Shown here: positions 38,156 to 47,391 of the stretch, piece after piece
Position numbering within the stretch: position 1 is the first letter of the stretch
Layout: each line of letters starts with the position of its first letter
DNA from: Alicyclobacillus kakegawensis NBRC 103104
GTDB lineage: Bacteria; Bacillota; Bacilli; Alicyclobacillales; Alicyclobacillaceae
Direction: 5' to 3'
Length of the DNA: 64,000 nt
Assembly (NCBI RefSeq): GCF_001552655.1
Contig: NZ_BCRP01000003.1
Span: 180,883 to 244,882, forward strand
The notes under the pieces: generated by a model
Told to the model about the DNA's origin: nothing
The model's database searches: none
The model's input: the letters and a program-made list of their open reading frames with translations, nothing else
Made by a program: the position numbers and the translations under genes

Positions 38156-40159
38156 CTAGTGGTTTTGCGAGGCCTTGTCAATTCCAGAACCGCCCGGAGG
38201 TGCGTCGCCCAGGAACAGGCGCACCGTCGAACCCTCCGGCACCCTGCTGCCGCCCGCGGGCGCCTGTGAGACGATGTACTTGCCCGTGCCAATCACTTGG
38301 GTCCTCAGATTGAGACCGCTCGTCATCGTCTTCCGTTGTGCCTCTCCCATCGAGAGGCCGATGAGATCTGGAACAGTGACCATGACCGGTTCATTCCAGG
38401 AACGCTTTTTGCTCAGCCCCTGCTGCGACGGCTGCACGCCCAGATAGGCCAAGCTGTCGGCCAACAGGCGCCCGACTATCGGGGCCGCAATCGTCCCGCC
38501 GAACACCGCGCTTTGCCTGGGCCGTGGGTGGTCAATGGCCACGTAGGCCACCAGTTTCGGGTCATTGGCCGGTGCCATGCCGATGAACGAAACGATGTAG
38601 TGGCTGCTGCTGTACCGGCCGTTTTCAACCACCTGCGCCGTGCCGGTCTTGCCGGCCACGCGATACCCCTCCGCGTACGCGTTCTTGCCCGTACCCCGCG
38701 CGACCACGCTCTCCAAGGTCTGGCGCACCTTGGCGGCCGTTTCCGCCGAGACCACGCGGCGCACGACCTCCGGCTGCACCGTCTGCACCACCTGGTGCGT
38801 ATCGTGGTTGAGAAACTCCTTGGCCACATGTGGTTTCATGAGCAGACCGCCGTTGGCAATCGCCGACATCGCCATCACCTGCTGGATGGGCGTCACCGAT
38901 ACACCCTGCCCAAACGCGGTTGTGGCCAACTCCAACGGCCCTACCTTGCTCTCTTTGAACAAGATGCCGCGGCCTTCACCCGGCAGGTCAATCCCCGTTT
39001 TCTGGCCAAAGCCAAACTTGCGGATGTAGGAGAACAGCGTCGTCTTGCCCAACCGTTCCCCCAGCGCGATGAAGCCAGGGTTGCACGAGTTTTCGACCAC
39101 GTTCAAGAAGGATTGGGAGCCATGCCCGCCCGCCTTCCAGCACTTAATCCGGTGGCCTGCCACCTCGTAGTATCCGGGATCATAAAAGCGGTCGTTCAGG
39201 CTCACCTTGCCCTCTTGCAGGGCCGCCGAAAGGGTCACAATCTTGAACGTGGAGCCCGGCTCAAACGTCTTCCAAATGGCGAGGTTGCGATTGTAGGTAG
39301 AAGACGGATAATCGCGCCAATGGGACGGATCGAAACTCGGATAGTTCGCCATCGCCAGGATAGCCCCGGTTTTCGGGTCGGCCACAATGACGGTCGCCTC
39401 ATCCGGGTTGTACTCCGCCACGGCCTGTTCTATCTCGCGTTCCGCAAAGCGCTGAATCTGCTCGTCGATGGTCAGAACCAAATCCTCACCGTCGGTCGGC
39501 GGGACGTACACCTGTCCAGATCCGGGCATCTTCTCGCCGCTGGCCTTGGCGAAAAAACTGATGTACCCTTTCTCGCCGGCCAATTCCCGGTCATACTCCT
39601 TCTCCACGCCGGTCAGGCCTTGATTGTCCGCCCCGGTGATGCCGAGCACCTGCGCGGCCAGCGCGCCTTCCGGATAGGCGCGCTTCCCTTCTTCGGTCAG
39701 GTAGATTCCTGGCAGCTGCAGATCGCGAATCTGGGTCGCCTGCCGCTCGCTGATGCGCCGCCCGCCGGGCGAAATGTAGACAGTCGCGTCCCGCTTTTGG
39801 AGCAGGGTGAGCACACGCTCCTCTGGCATCTTCAGGATATGGGCCAGCTTCATGGCCGTGCCTCGCTTGTCCTCAATCTGCGCCGGCACCGCAATCACAC
39901 TCGGAGCGCTGGCTGTGTAGACCAACTCGTGCATGTTCGCGTCGTAGATGGTGCCGCGAATGCCCGCGACCGGGATGTTGCGCCGCCACAGGGCATCCGC
40001 CTGGGCGCCCAGCCACGGCGACTGCACCATCTGGATGTAAAACAGGCGCCCCAACAGGCCCCCAACCGCAGCCAACAGACACAGCAACAGCAGCAGCAAA
40101 CGCCGCCTGACCAAGCCGCGTGTCACACGCACCGACGTCGCCCCCCAGCCTGTTCTCAC
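38156..40159 (-). CDS. spoVD: Class B penicillin-binding protein, SpoVD-like, with one PASTA domain
   Basis: This 667-residue transpeptidase has an N-terminal membrane anchor, a PBP dimerisation domain, and a transpeptidase domain with STFK, SCN and KTGTA active-site motifs. One PASTA domain near the C-terminus is VTVPDLIGLSMGEAQR. The arrangement pbpB-spoVD-murE matches B. subtilis, where SpoVD makes spore cortex peptidoglycan. The start is uncertain: GTG 40159 has a weak site, while GTG 40132 follows GGGGGG. Confidence 0.92.
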   Translation of the reverse strand: MRTGWGATSVRVTRGLVRRRLLLLLLCLLAAVGGLLGRLFYIQMVQSPWLGAQADALWRRNIPVAGIRGTIYDANMHELVYTASAPSVIAVPAQIEDKRGTAMKLAHILKMPEERVLTLLQKRDATVYISPGGRRISERQATQIRDLQLPGIYLTEEGKRAYPEGALAAQVLGITGADNQGLTGVEKEYDRELAGEKGYISFFAKASGEKMPGSGQVYVPPTDGEDLVLTIDEQIQRFAEREIEQAVAEYNPDEATVIVADPKTGAILAMANYPSFDPSHWRDYPSSTYNRNLAIWKTFEPGSTFKIVTLSAALQEGKVSLNDRFYDPGYYEVAGHRIKCWKAGGHGSQSFLNVVENSCNPGFIALGERLGKTTLFSYIRKFGFGQKTGIDLPGEGRGILFKESKVGPLELATTAFGQGVSVTPIQQVMAMSAIANGGLLMKPHVAKEFLNHDTHQVVQTVQPEVVRRVVSAETAAKVRQTLESVVARGTGKNAYAEGYRVAGKTGTAQVVENGRYSSSHYIVSFIGMAPANDPKLVAYVAIDHPRPRQSAVFGGTIAAPIVGRLLADSLAYLGVQPSQQGLSKKRSWNEPVMVTVPDLIGLSMGEAQRKTMTSGLNLRTQVIGTGKYIVSQAPAGGSRVPEGSTVRLFLGDAPPGGSGIDKASQNH

Positions 40160-40238
40160 CCATCATCGTATGCGGACAATCTGTCTGCTAGAATCCGGAG
40201 GGAAAGACAGGCATGAGAACCCGGTCAGAGGGATAAGG

Positions 40239-42437
40239 TCAGAGTCCGCTGGTATGACAAGTCACGTGGACGGTCTGGCCGCGGCGGACAGGTTTGCCGG
40301 GAGCCACCGACTGCGTGGACACATATCCCTGGCCGTCCGCCTCGAGGTTGAGACCCATCGCGGCCAAGATGTTGCCAGCTTCCCGCAAAGAGGCGCCGGT
40401 CAGGTCCGGCATGTGCAGCGTGTCGCCGCTGCCGGGGGCGTACAGGTAGACCTTGGTCCCTTGCGCCAAAGAGAGCCCGGCTTGCGGCCACTGGCGGGCT
40501 ACCGTGCCGTCGCCGCCAACCACCTCGACATGCAGACCTAATTTATCCAAGGCTGACTTGGCCGCGGTCAGACTCTGGCCCGTGGCATCGGGCATCTGCA
40601 CGTACTGCGTGGAGTGCTGCCCAGGTTCAGACGAACTTTTGTGGTCCGATTGCCCATCTGTTCGCGGGGAGATCCGATAGTACTGCATGCATTCCTTCAA
40701 AATGTCCCGCGCCGCCGGCGTGGCCACCGTGCTGCCCCACTGGTTGCTGGCCGCCGTCTTGGGCCAATACAGCGTGACATAGACCTCTACCTTAGGGTCC
40801 CAACCAGGCGCATAGCCGATAAAAGAGACAATGAACCGGTCCGAATAGTACTTCCCGGTCTTGGGGTCAACCGCCTGCGCCGTGCCGGTCTTGCCGGCCA
40901 CGTCGTACCCGGGAAGATAGCCGACTTTGTCGATGCCCTTGGACACGTCAAGCACCATGACGTGCGACACCGTCTGTGCCACACTCTTGGGAATGACGTG
41001 CGGATCGACCACTGTTGGATGGAAAGTTTTTATGGCCTTGCCGGTTTCCGGATTGATCACTTTCTGCACGACATACGGCTTCATCAGCCTGCCGCCGTTG
41101 GCCACCGCTCCCACGGCAGCCATCTGTTGTATCGGCGTCACCGCGATACCTTGACCGAACCCGGAGGTGGCCAATTGCAGCTTGCCGCGCTCGGAATCGG
41201 GAAAGAGGAGCGAGTTCGCTTCCCCTGGCAAGTCAATCCCGGTCTGGTGCAGCAGGCCAAACCGGTTCATGAAGTTGAGGAGGTTGCTCCAACCCAGCTT
41301 CAGGGCGATGGTCGCAAAGCCCACGTTGCTCGATTCTTCCATCGCCTGCTCGAAGCTGATGCGCCCCCATCCGACGCGGTTCCAGTCATAGATGGTGCGC
41401 CCGGAGACCTCCAGGTGGCCAGATTCAAAAGTATCGTTCAGGTTGACAGCCCCGACCGTCAGCGCCGCGGCCAATACAATCACCTTGAACGTCGAACCGG
41501 GTTCAAAAGCGCTGTTGACCGCCCAGTTGGACAAGGCATCAGCGCTGGCGTTCCAGTACTGATTGGGGTCGTAGGTCGGGCGGCTGGCCATTCCCAGCAC
41601 GGCTCCCGTGTTGGGGTTGGTGACGATGATGGCGGCGTGTTCCGGGTGGTACTGCTTGACCAGTTGGTCCATCTTTTCCTCGACGAATCCCTGGATGGTC
41701 GGATCAATCGTCAACTGCAGGTTGTCCCCCGGCTTGGCTGGCTTCTCGACCTGCATCGTCCACTGCAGGGGGAAACCATCGCCATCCTTGGTATAGCGCA
41801 CCAACCCGTCAGTCCCCTTCAATAGCCGGTTGTACTCAAGTTCCAGTCCGCCTTGTCCCTGGCCGTGTTGATCAACGTACCCTATCACATTGGCGGCAAA
41901 CGTCCCGTTGGGATAGAAGCGCTGTTCCGTCGGGGTGAATGTGACACTCTGCGTCAGGTCTACGCCTTGCGCCCGTGCAGACTGGCCCTTGGCAGAAGCG
42001 CGCCCCTTTTGCGACAGGGCCTTCAGGGACGACAGTATGGCCTGGCGCTGGGTCTCCGAGACCGGGTGCGGCCAGCGCACCCAGGTGTATTTCTGATTGC
42101 CGACGATTGCCAGCGCTTCCTTGCTCGTAACCCCCAGATCGCGGCTCAACAGCTGCGCCAACTGCTGCCGATCGCTGAAATCCTGGACGCGAATGTCCAT
42201 CATGTACGCAGAGACGTCGTAGGCCAGGCGGTTTCCCTGCGCATCCAAGATCTGGCCGCGGGGAGCCAACAGCCGCGTCGTCACCGTCTGCGCCTTGTCC
42301 GCCTGGGCCAGCAGCCGGCCGCCAAACACGTGTTGAACAATCTGCATGCGAACCGCGACCGCACCCAGCGCCAGCAGGCACCCCGCCTGCAGCAACCAAA
42401 CGCGGCGCCGGTGCCGGCTTGGACGATTCTCATTCAT
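40239..42437 (-). CDS. pbpB: Class B penicillin-binding protein PBP2B, with two PASTA domains
   Basis: This 732-residue septal transpeptidase has an N-terminal anchor (residues 14-35), a dimerisation domain, and a transpeptidase domain with STFK, SSN and KTGTAQ. Two C-terminal PASTA units follow (VQMPDATGQSL and LHMPDLTGASL). It partners with the SEDS polymerase at the septum. The start ATG at 42437 lies 17 bases after ftsL. Confidence 0.93.
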   Translation of the reverse strand: MNENRPSRHRRRVWLLQAGCLLALGAVAVRMQIVQHVFGGRLLAQADKAQTVTTRLLAPRGQILDAQGNRLAYDVSAYMMDIRVQDFSDRQQLAQLLSRDLGVTSKEALAIVGNQKYTWVRWPHPVSETQRQAILSSLKALSQKGRASAKGQSARAQGVDLTQSVTFTPTEQRFYPNGTFAANVIGYVDQHGQGQGGLELEYNRLLKGTDGLVRYTKDGDGFPLQWTMQVEKPAKPGDNLQLTIDPTIQGFVEEKMDQLVKQYHPEHAAIIVTNPNTGAVLGMASRPTYDPNQYWNASADALSNWAVNSAFEPGSTFKVIVLAAALTVGAVNLNDTFESGHLEVSGRTIYDWNRVGWGRISFEQAMEESSNVGFATIALKLGWSNLLNFMNRFGLLHQTGIDLPGEANSLLFPDSERGKLQLATSGFGQGIAVTPIQQMAAVGAVANGGRLMKPYVVQKVINPETGKAIKTFHPTVVDPHVIPKSVAQTVSHVMVLDVSKGIDKVGYLPGYDVAGKTGTAQAVDPKTGKYYSDRFIVSFIGYAPGWDPKVEVYVTLYWPKTAASNQWGSTVATPAARDILKECMQYYRISPRTDGQSDHKSSSEPGQHSTQYVQMPDATGQSLTAAKSALDKLGLHVEVVGGDGTVARQWPQAGLSLAQGTKVYLYAPGSGDTLHMPDLTGASLREAGNILAAMGLNLEADGQGYVSTQSVAPGKPVRRGQTVHVTCHTSGL

Positions 42438-42454
42438 GGGCGGCACCGCCTATG

Positions 42455-42838
42455 TCAGTTGCCGCCCGCAGTGCCCGAAATCTGGACGGGATCGGCATAC
42501 TTCATGTGCAGCTGATTGAGGGCAATCGACAGAATCCTGGCCGGCCGTTTCAACTCGTCCACATCCTTGGTGAGCGCCGCGTTCTCCGCCTCCACCTGCC
42601 GCGTCTGCTGCTGCAGCGAACTGATGTGGTAATTGATGCGGTCAATCTGCGCGCTTTGCATCGCGATAAACCAAAGGATGGCGGTGGAGATGACGATGCA
42701 CGCAAAGATGGAAATTCGGTCATAGCGGGTGAAACGGTCCTTGCGTGGTTTCGGCGCTGCAACCGCAACGTGTCCCTGGTCCCTGTGAACCTCCCGCTGC
42801 GGCGCTGCCCATGCGGCATTCGATGAACTCGCTGGCAT
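42455..42838 (-). CDS. ftsL: Cell division protein FtsL
   Basis: This 127-residue bitopic protein has a basic cytoplasmic tail, a membrane segment (ISIFACIVISTAILWFIA) and an extracytoplasmic leucine-zipper-like coiled coil. Size, topology and position between rsmH and pbpB identify it; FtsL sequences are poorly conserved. ATG 42838 follows AGGAGGAGAGG. Confidence 0.88.
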   Translation of the reverse strand: MPASSSNAAWAAPQREVHRDQGHVAVAAPKPRKDRFTRYDRISIFACIVISTAILWFIAMQSAQIDRINYHISSLQQQTRQVEAENAALTKDVDELKRPARILSIALNQLHMKYADPVQISGTAGGN

Positions 42839-42956
42839 ATTTCCTCTCCTCCTCATAGACTTTGCCCTCGTACATCGCACTGGAACCACTGCCTGCGGCG
42901 GCCGCAAGGGCTACACGCAACTGGTACCATCAGCTCAGGATATCCACGCATTTTGT

Positions 42957-43907
42957 TCAGACCTTTTCGGCGACTCGCAGCTTCGCCGAGCGCGACCTCG
43001 GGTTCTGCTCCTTCTCCCGCTCGCCGGGCTGGACCGGCTTGCGGGTGAGCACCCGGGCCTTCGCTGTACGGCCGCAGCGACAAACGGGAAAATCCGGCGG
43101 GCAGACGCACCCCTCCGCCCAACTCGCAAAGGTCCGCTTGACAATCCGGTCCTCAAGGGAATGAAAGCTGATGACCGCAACCCGCCCGCCGCTCGTCAAC
43201 AATCCCAAACTCTGCTCCAAGGCATCCCGCAGCGCCCCCAGTTCATCATTGACCGCCACACGCAGGGCCTGAAACACGCGGCGCGCTGGGTGAGGCCCCG
43301 ACCGCCTGGCGGCGGCCGGGATTGCTTCTTTCACAATTTCGGCCAGTTGGCCCGTGCTGCGAATCGGTGCACTCTGCCGAGTGCGGACAATCGCCTGGGC
43401 AATGCGACGGGCAAACCGCTCCTCCCCGTAAGCGAAGAAAATGCGGGCCAGTTCCGCGGCGTCCGCCTGATTCACCAGGTCTGCGGCCGTGGGGCCGCCC
43501 GCATCCACGTCCATGCGCATGTCCAGTTCCGCGTCGTGCCGATAACTGAAACCACGGTCTGGGTCATCAAATTGCGGGGAGGAGACGCCGAGGTCAAACA
43601 GGATGCCGTCCACAGCATCGAACCCGTGCCGCCTGGCCACCTCCGCGACATGGCGGAAGTTGCTGTGAACCGTGGTCATCCGTCCCGGCGCCACGCCCGC
43701 CGCCCACGTCTGGGCGTGGGCCAGCGCCGCGCGGTCCTGGTCCAACGCCAACAGCCGGCCATCGGGAGCGGTGCGCGCAAGCAAACAGCGGCTGTGTCCG
43801 CCGCCACCGAGCGTGCAATCGATGAACGTCCCACCCGGTTGCGGCCGCAAAAGGTCCACTGTCTCTTGCAAGAGCACCGTGACGTGGTGAAACGGCTCAG
43901 TCGCCAT
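42957..43907 (-). CDS. rsmH: 16S rRNA (cytosine-1402-N4) methyltransferase RsmH
   Basis: This 316-residue SAM-dependent enzyme methylates C1402 in the ribosomal P site. It shows VTVLLQETVDLL, the SAM motif IDCTLGGGGHS, FDLGVSSPQFD and the C-terminal SFHSLEDRIVK signature. The start is ATG 43907, 16 bases after mraZ. Confidence 0.97.
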   Translation of the reverse strand: MATEPFHHVTVLLQETVDLLRPQPGGTFIDCTLGGGGHSRCLLARTAPDGRLLALDQDRAALAHAQTWAAGVAPGRMTTVHSNFRHVAEVARRHGFDAVDGILFDLGVSSPQFDDPDRGFSYRHDAELDMRMDVDAGGPTAADLVNQADAAELARIFFAYGEERFARRIAQAIVRTRQSAPIRSTGQLAEIVKEAIPAAARRSGPHPARRVFQALRVAVNDELGALRDALEQSLGLLTSGGRVAVISFHSLEDRIVKRTFASWAEGCVCPPDFPVCRCGRTAKARVLTRKPVQPGEREKEQNPRSRSAKLRVAEKV

Positions 43908-43922
43908 CGCAGCCATCGACTC

Positions 43923-44348
43923 CTAAAACGCAAGATCCACAAGGTTCTCGGCAATCTCCGCAAAGGATTCCGCCGCATTGGCAGAATACGATTGCCAGGT
44001 GGCCTGGGCCCAGATTTCGACCCGGTTCGACACGCCGAGGACGACACAATCCCGCTCCAACCCGGCATATTCCCGCAGGGAGCCCGGAATGAGGATGCGA
44101 CCCTGTTTGTCGAGGCTGCACTCACTGGCTCCGGAAAAGAAGAACCGAACAAAGGAACGCGCATCCGCGCGGGTGAGGGGCAGGGCCTTCAATTTGCCCT
44201 CCAGAGTTTCCCATTCTGCCATAGGGTATACAAACAAACACTTGTCGAGACCGCGCGTGATCACGAACGAGCTGCCCAGTTCCTCTCGAAAGCGGACGGG
44301 CACAATCATACGCCCTTTGTCGTCGAGAGTATGTTGAAACTCGCCCAT
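43923..44348 (-). CDS. mraZ: Transcriptional regulator MraZ
   Basis: This 141-residue AbrB-fold DNA-binding protein has two repeats, each with the family motif ([14 protein letters not shown] and [15 protein letters not shown]). It represses its own dcw operon in other bacteria by binding tandem TGGGN repeats; matching repeats stand just upstream here. The start is ATG (MGEFQHTLD) at 44348. Confidence 0.96.
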   Translation of the reverse strand: MGEFQHTLDDKGRMIVPVRFREELGSSFVITRGLDKCLFVYPMAEWETLEGKLKALPLTRADARSFVRFFFSGASECSLDKQGRILIPGSLREYAGLERDCVVLGVSNRVEIWAQATWQSYSANAAESFAEIAENLVDLAF

Positions 44349-44362
44349 GAACACCCCGGTCC

Positions 44363-44398
44363 ACCACCTTTACCCCACTCTGCCCCACTTCACTCCAC
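44363..44398 (-). promoter_or_regulatory. Tandem 10-bp repeats, probable MraZ operator
   Basis: On the minus strand four consecutive 10-base units carry TGGAG, TGGGG, TGGGG and GTGG at the same phase (centres near 44395, 44385, 44375 and 44365), ending 15 bases before the mraZ start. MraZ in other bacteria binds TGGGN units spaced by five bases, that is, every 10 bases, which fits. Confidence 0.7.
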
Positions 44399-44478
44399 AT
44401 CACACCACTTAGCACATAGCTTTCGCGGTGAATCCCGATTCTCCTGCTTGGTAACGGAAGAAATTTGTACTCGTCCAC

Positions 44479-44512
44479 AAAAAAAGCTGAAACGGCCGGC
44501 AACCGTTTCAGC
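44479..44512 (-). terminator. Strong Rho-independent terminator after bshC
   Basis: GCTGAAACGG pairs perfectly with CCGTTTCAGC and is followed by TTTTTTT on the minus strand. It separates bshC from the dcw cluster. Confidence 0.95.
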
Positions 44513-44579
44513 AAGAAAGGAAATGGATACATGCGGTCCAAGGATTCATGGGGGTCGCAAAGGCGAATGGTTGATCCTT

Positions 44580-46229
44580 TCAGGCGTCCAGGTCCACTTC
44601 GTACACCGTCCCCGGCTGATCGAAATCTTCCCATACGGGCAGCTCGCGCAGCGTGTTCTCTCCATGCCGGCACCAGACGTTGAGGACGCACAGCCGCCGT
44701 TCCTGCAGGTGGCCGTCTGTCCACAGCCAGCGCTCAATGTGCCGTAGCTGCCGGACCTGGGCGTCGTGGCGCAGCTCCAGCCAGCGGCGCGCCTTGGCGC
44801 GAAACCGCTGCAGTTCCTGGGCTTCGCGTACGGCCTGCGATTGCGCCATCGCGGCCACCTGTTGTCCCCAGTCGGAGAATTGCTCCGCCCAGGCCCGCCA
44901 GCGCTCTCTCGTTTGCGCCTCCAGGTCATGAAATGAGGCCTCCAAGCGGGACATTCCCAGGTCGGCCAAGGCCTCCTGCACCAGATTCACCGGCTCGTAC
45001 AGCCGTTCCCGAGAGATGCTCCACTGGCGCATGTGCCGCAACACGCTGGCTGGATACAAGGTCGCCCGCTGGCGCAGAAGCAGTGGCGGCAGCACTCGTC
45101 CATGCGCCCGAAACGTCCCCCGGGCTAAGGCATGATAGGCAATCTCGGCAGCGCCTCCGATATAGGCCAATGTCGGGAGCACGGTGTCCTGGACGACCGG
45201 GCGCAACAGCACATTGCTGCTGAAGCGTGTAGGCTGCTCTTGGGCCAGCGCCACCCAATCGGACACGCTCTTTTGTATGCCGAGGCCGCGCACTCGCAAA
45301 ACCCCGTCCTCGTCCGTCCGCTCCAGAACATACCGCTGTCCGTCTTCGACATAGAACAACGTGGTGTTTGTGGCGTCGCGAACCACGGCCGGCACCATGC
45401 CCAAGGCTTCTACATCGCGGTACGCCGCGTCCAGCTCCGCCTGCACGTCTTTGTGCCCGACGAGAGCCCGCTCCCAGACAGGCTTCGCCAGTTCCCGCAA
45501 AGAGGGCAGACAAGGGTCAAACAAGACCACTCCGTGTTGGGCCGTGAGTCTCGCCAACAGCCGGGCGAACCAGGTGGCCAACGACATCCCAGCTTCGAAC
45601 AGGCTGCGCAGGGTGTTCAAAGCTTCGAGAGTATGCGGTTCGCCGGCGAGGAATCGGTGGGCCGCTGCCAGCACCTCATCCACCGTGTCCCGCGTGAGGG
45701 GTTGGTGATACACCATTTGATGGGGAGAAACCTTTTGCCGCAGCTGCAGCTTCTGGAGTTCGTCCGCGCCGTCCAGGATGTAGGCGTGATTCACTTCCGC
45801 CCAATCGTGATCCTCCGAGGCCACCCAAAACACGGGCACCACGGGACATCGCAGTTCCCGTTCCAGACGGCGGGCGACGCCCACAGCGCTGAGCGCCTTG
45901 TACAAGGCAAACAGGGGACCACCAAACAAACCCGCCTGCTGGCCTGTCACCACCGCGACGGCCTGCGGGTGCGCGAGTCTTTCCACCTGCTGCAGCGACG
46001 CCTCGGACGCCCCCAAAGCCCGGTGGTAAGCCCGCAGCGCGTCCACCAGCGCCCGTCGTTTTGCGGGCGAATAGTCGGCATAGACATGCCGAGCCCGTTC
46101 CTGGTATGTATGAACCGAAGTCGGATCCTGCCCATCATACAGGTGCGATACTGTCGCAAACGAAGACATGTGCAGGTCTGTCAGCGGGTTGCCGCTGGCA
46201 GCCGTGCGCCGAGTCCATTCCATATCCAC
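44580..46229 (-). CDS. bshC: Putative cysteine ligase BshC (bacillithiol synthesis)
   Basis: This 549-residue protein joins cysteine to GlcN-malate in the last step of bacillithiol synthesis. Family motifs VVTGQQAGLFGGPLF, PVFWVASEDHDWAEVNH and VLFDPCLPSLR are present. A C-terminal coiled coil spans about 430-490. GTG 46229 has AAAGGAG six bases upstream. A sigma-A promoter lies at 46282-46310. The location next to mraZ matches yllA in B. subtilis. Confidence 0.93.
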   Translation of the reverse strand: MDMEWTRRTAASGNPLTDLHMSSFATVSHLYDGQDPTSVHTYQERARHVYADYSPAKRRALVDALRAYHRALGASEASLQQVERLAHPQAVAVVTGQQAGLFGGPLFALYKALSAVGVARRLERELRCPVVPVFWVASEDHDWAEVNHAYILDGADELQKLQLRQKVSPHQMVYHQPLTRDTVDEVLAAAHRFLAGEPHTLEALNTLRSLFEAGMSLATWFARLLARLTAQHGVVLFDPCLPSLRELAKPVWERALVGHKDVQAELDAAYRDVEALGMVPAVVRDATNTTLFYVEDGQRYVLERTDEDGVLRVRGLGIQKSVSDWVALAQEQPTRFSSNVLLRPVVQDTVLPTLAYIGGAAEIAYHALARGTFRAHGRVLPPLLLRQRATLYPASVLRHMRQWSISRERLYEPVNLVQEALADLGMSRLEASFHDLEAQTRERWRAWAEQFSDWGQQVAAMAQSQAVREAQELQRFRAKARRWLELRHDAQVRQLRHIERWLWTDGHLQERRLCVLNVWCRHGENTLRELPVWEDFDQPGTVYEVDLDA

Positions 46230-46281
46230 GTATCGCTCCTTTGGCCGCGCTCAAGAGTTTCTTGTTGCCGTTCGCCACACT

Positions 46282-46310
46282 ATCATATCGACTGTACTTT
46301 CTGAAGTAAA
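46282..46310 (-). promoter_or_regulatory. Sigma-A promoter of bshC
   Basis: TTTACT (46305-46310) and TATGAT (46282-46287) are separated by 17 bases on the minus strand. A short inverted repeat, TACTT-CAGA-AAGTA, overlaps the -35 and spacer. Confidence 0.6.
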
Positions 46311-46445
46311 GTCAAGCAAGCCTCGCAAGCAGACGGGGTTGCTGTGTATGCCCGCTAGGGTCCGATAGGCCGTCCACGTTCGCAAGCGCGCCAGCAAATT
46401 GCGCTATACTGGGTACAGAATGACGCGAAGTGGAGGCCCGCAACG

Positions 46446-47279
46446 ATGAGTCCCTTTCGGGTGAAGCCGAACTTGACCCCACCCACACCGGAGAGGAAAT
46501 CGGTTCGCGAATGGGAAGTAGAGTTTGGTGTGTACGTGCTGGACGTCAGTCCCGACCTGTTGAACGCGAACCTGAGCGAGACTGAGTTCCGCCGCCTGAT
46601 GGCGACCCATTCCGTCTTGCAACGGCCGCAATCGGGCGCCCGTCCCGGATGGTCCACCGGCACGGACAGGGCGCGTACACAAGATGCGTCCAGAGATGCG
46701 TCCGGCGGTGCGGACGCTCCTCTGCCACACGCACCTGAACCCCGACCGGTCCCGGACACCGAGGTCCGGACCGCTTCACAGGCACAGTTAGATCCGCCCA
46801 GCAACCAACGCCGGGCGGGTCGCCGTTGGCTTTGGGCGTTCATCATCGCCACCGGCCCCGCCTTGGCCGTCTGGCTGTTATCTAAGTTGTACCGCGCGTT
46901 GTCACAGCGATTCTCCATCGCCTGGTATTGGTTGGCTTCCGTGCTGATGATGGACCTGCTCGTCCTTTGGTTGTCGCCGGTCTCCGCTCTGATCTCCGGC
47001 CCGTTCTTTCTGTGGTACCTGGTTGCCGATGCTCTGGGGCGCGGGGTCAATCAGGCGGCGCAAGGCATATTGGACAGGCTGGTTCCGCTCCTTCATCGCG
47101 GCGACGTGCACCCGTCCCTGCCGCCGTCGTTCGTGGAGACCATCCAACTGGCCGGGAACCCGCTCCCCGTTTACTTTTCGATTGGACAATGGATAACCAG
47201 TAGCCTGGTCCTCGCGACGGCTGTGGTGGCTGGCCGAGCGGTATGGAGGCGCCTACGCCTGCCCATTCGCGAGCGCTGA
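46446..47279 (+). CDS. Membrane protein of unknown function
   Basis: This 277-residue protein has an N-terminal soluble part (about 1-55; EWEVEFGVYVLDV), a low-complexity linker rich in Asp, Ala and Pro (60-125), and three hydrophobic segments (about 130-145, 160-200 and 235-265). A soluble loop between the last two (LDRLVPLLHRGD) may be amphipathic. ATG 46446 follows GTGGAGG. No family is recognised. It is divergent from bshC and stands alone, followed by an SDR gene 112 bases later. Confidence 0.75.
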   Translation: MSPFRVKPNLTPPTPERKSVREWEVEFGVYVLDVSPDLLNANLSETEFRRLMATHSVLQRPQSGARPGWSTGTDRARTQDASRDASGGADAPLPHAPEPRPVPDTEVRTASQAQLDPPSNQRRAGRRWLWAFIIATGPALAVWLLSKLYRALSQRFSIAWYWLASVLMMDLLVLWLSPVSALISGPFFLWYLVADALGRGVNQAAQGILDRLVPLLHRGDVHPSLPPSFVETIQLAGNPLPVYFSIGQWITSSLVLATAVVAGRAVWRRLRLPIRER

Positions 47280-47391
47280 CCCCGCTATGTTACAATGACT
47301 CGCGTGACTTGACCGGAATCTCGCTCATTCACTGCGGTCTCGCCCGTCCACTGCAACGAAAGCCGTAAGTTCCCAACAGGTCGAGTGTGAG

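Noticed and set aside
38297..40216. 639-codon plus-strand open frame
   Set aside because: It lies opposite the SpoVD-like penicillin-binding protein, which has all active-site motifs; the antisense frame has none.
43161..44747. 528-codon plus-strand open frame across rsmH, mraZ and the bshC terminator
   Set aside because: It crosses two certain genes, an operator and a terminator on the other strand, so it cannot be a normal gene.
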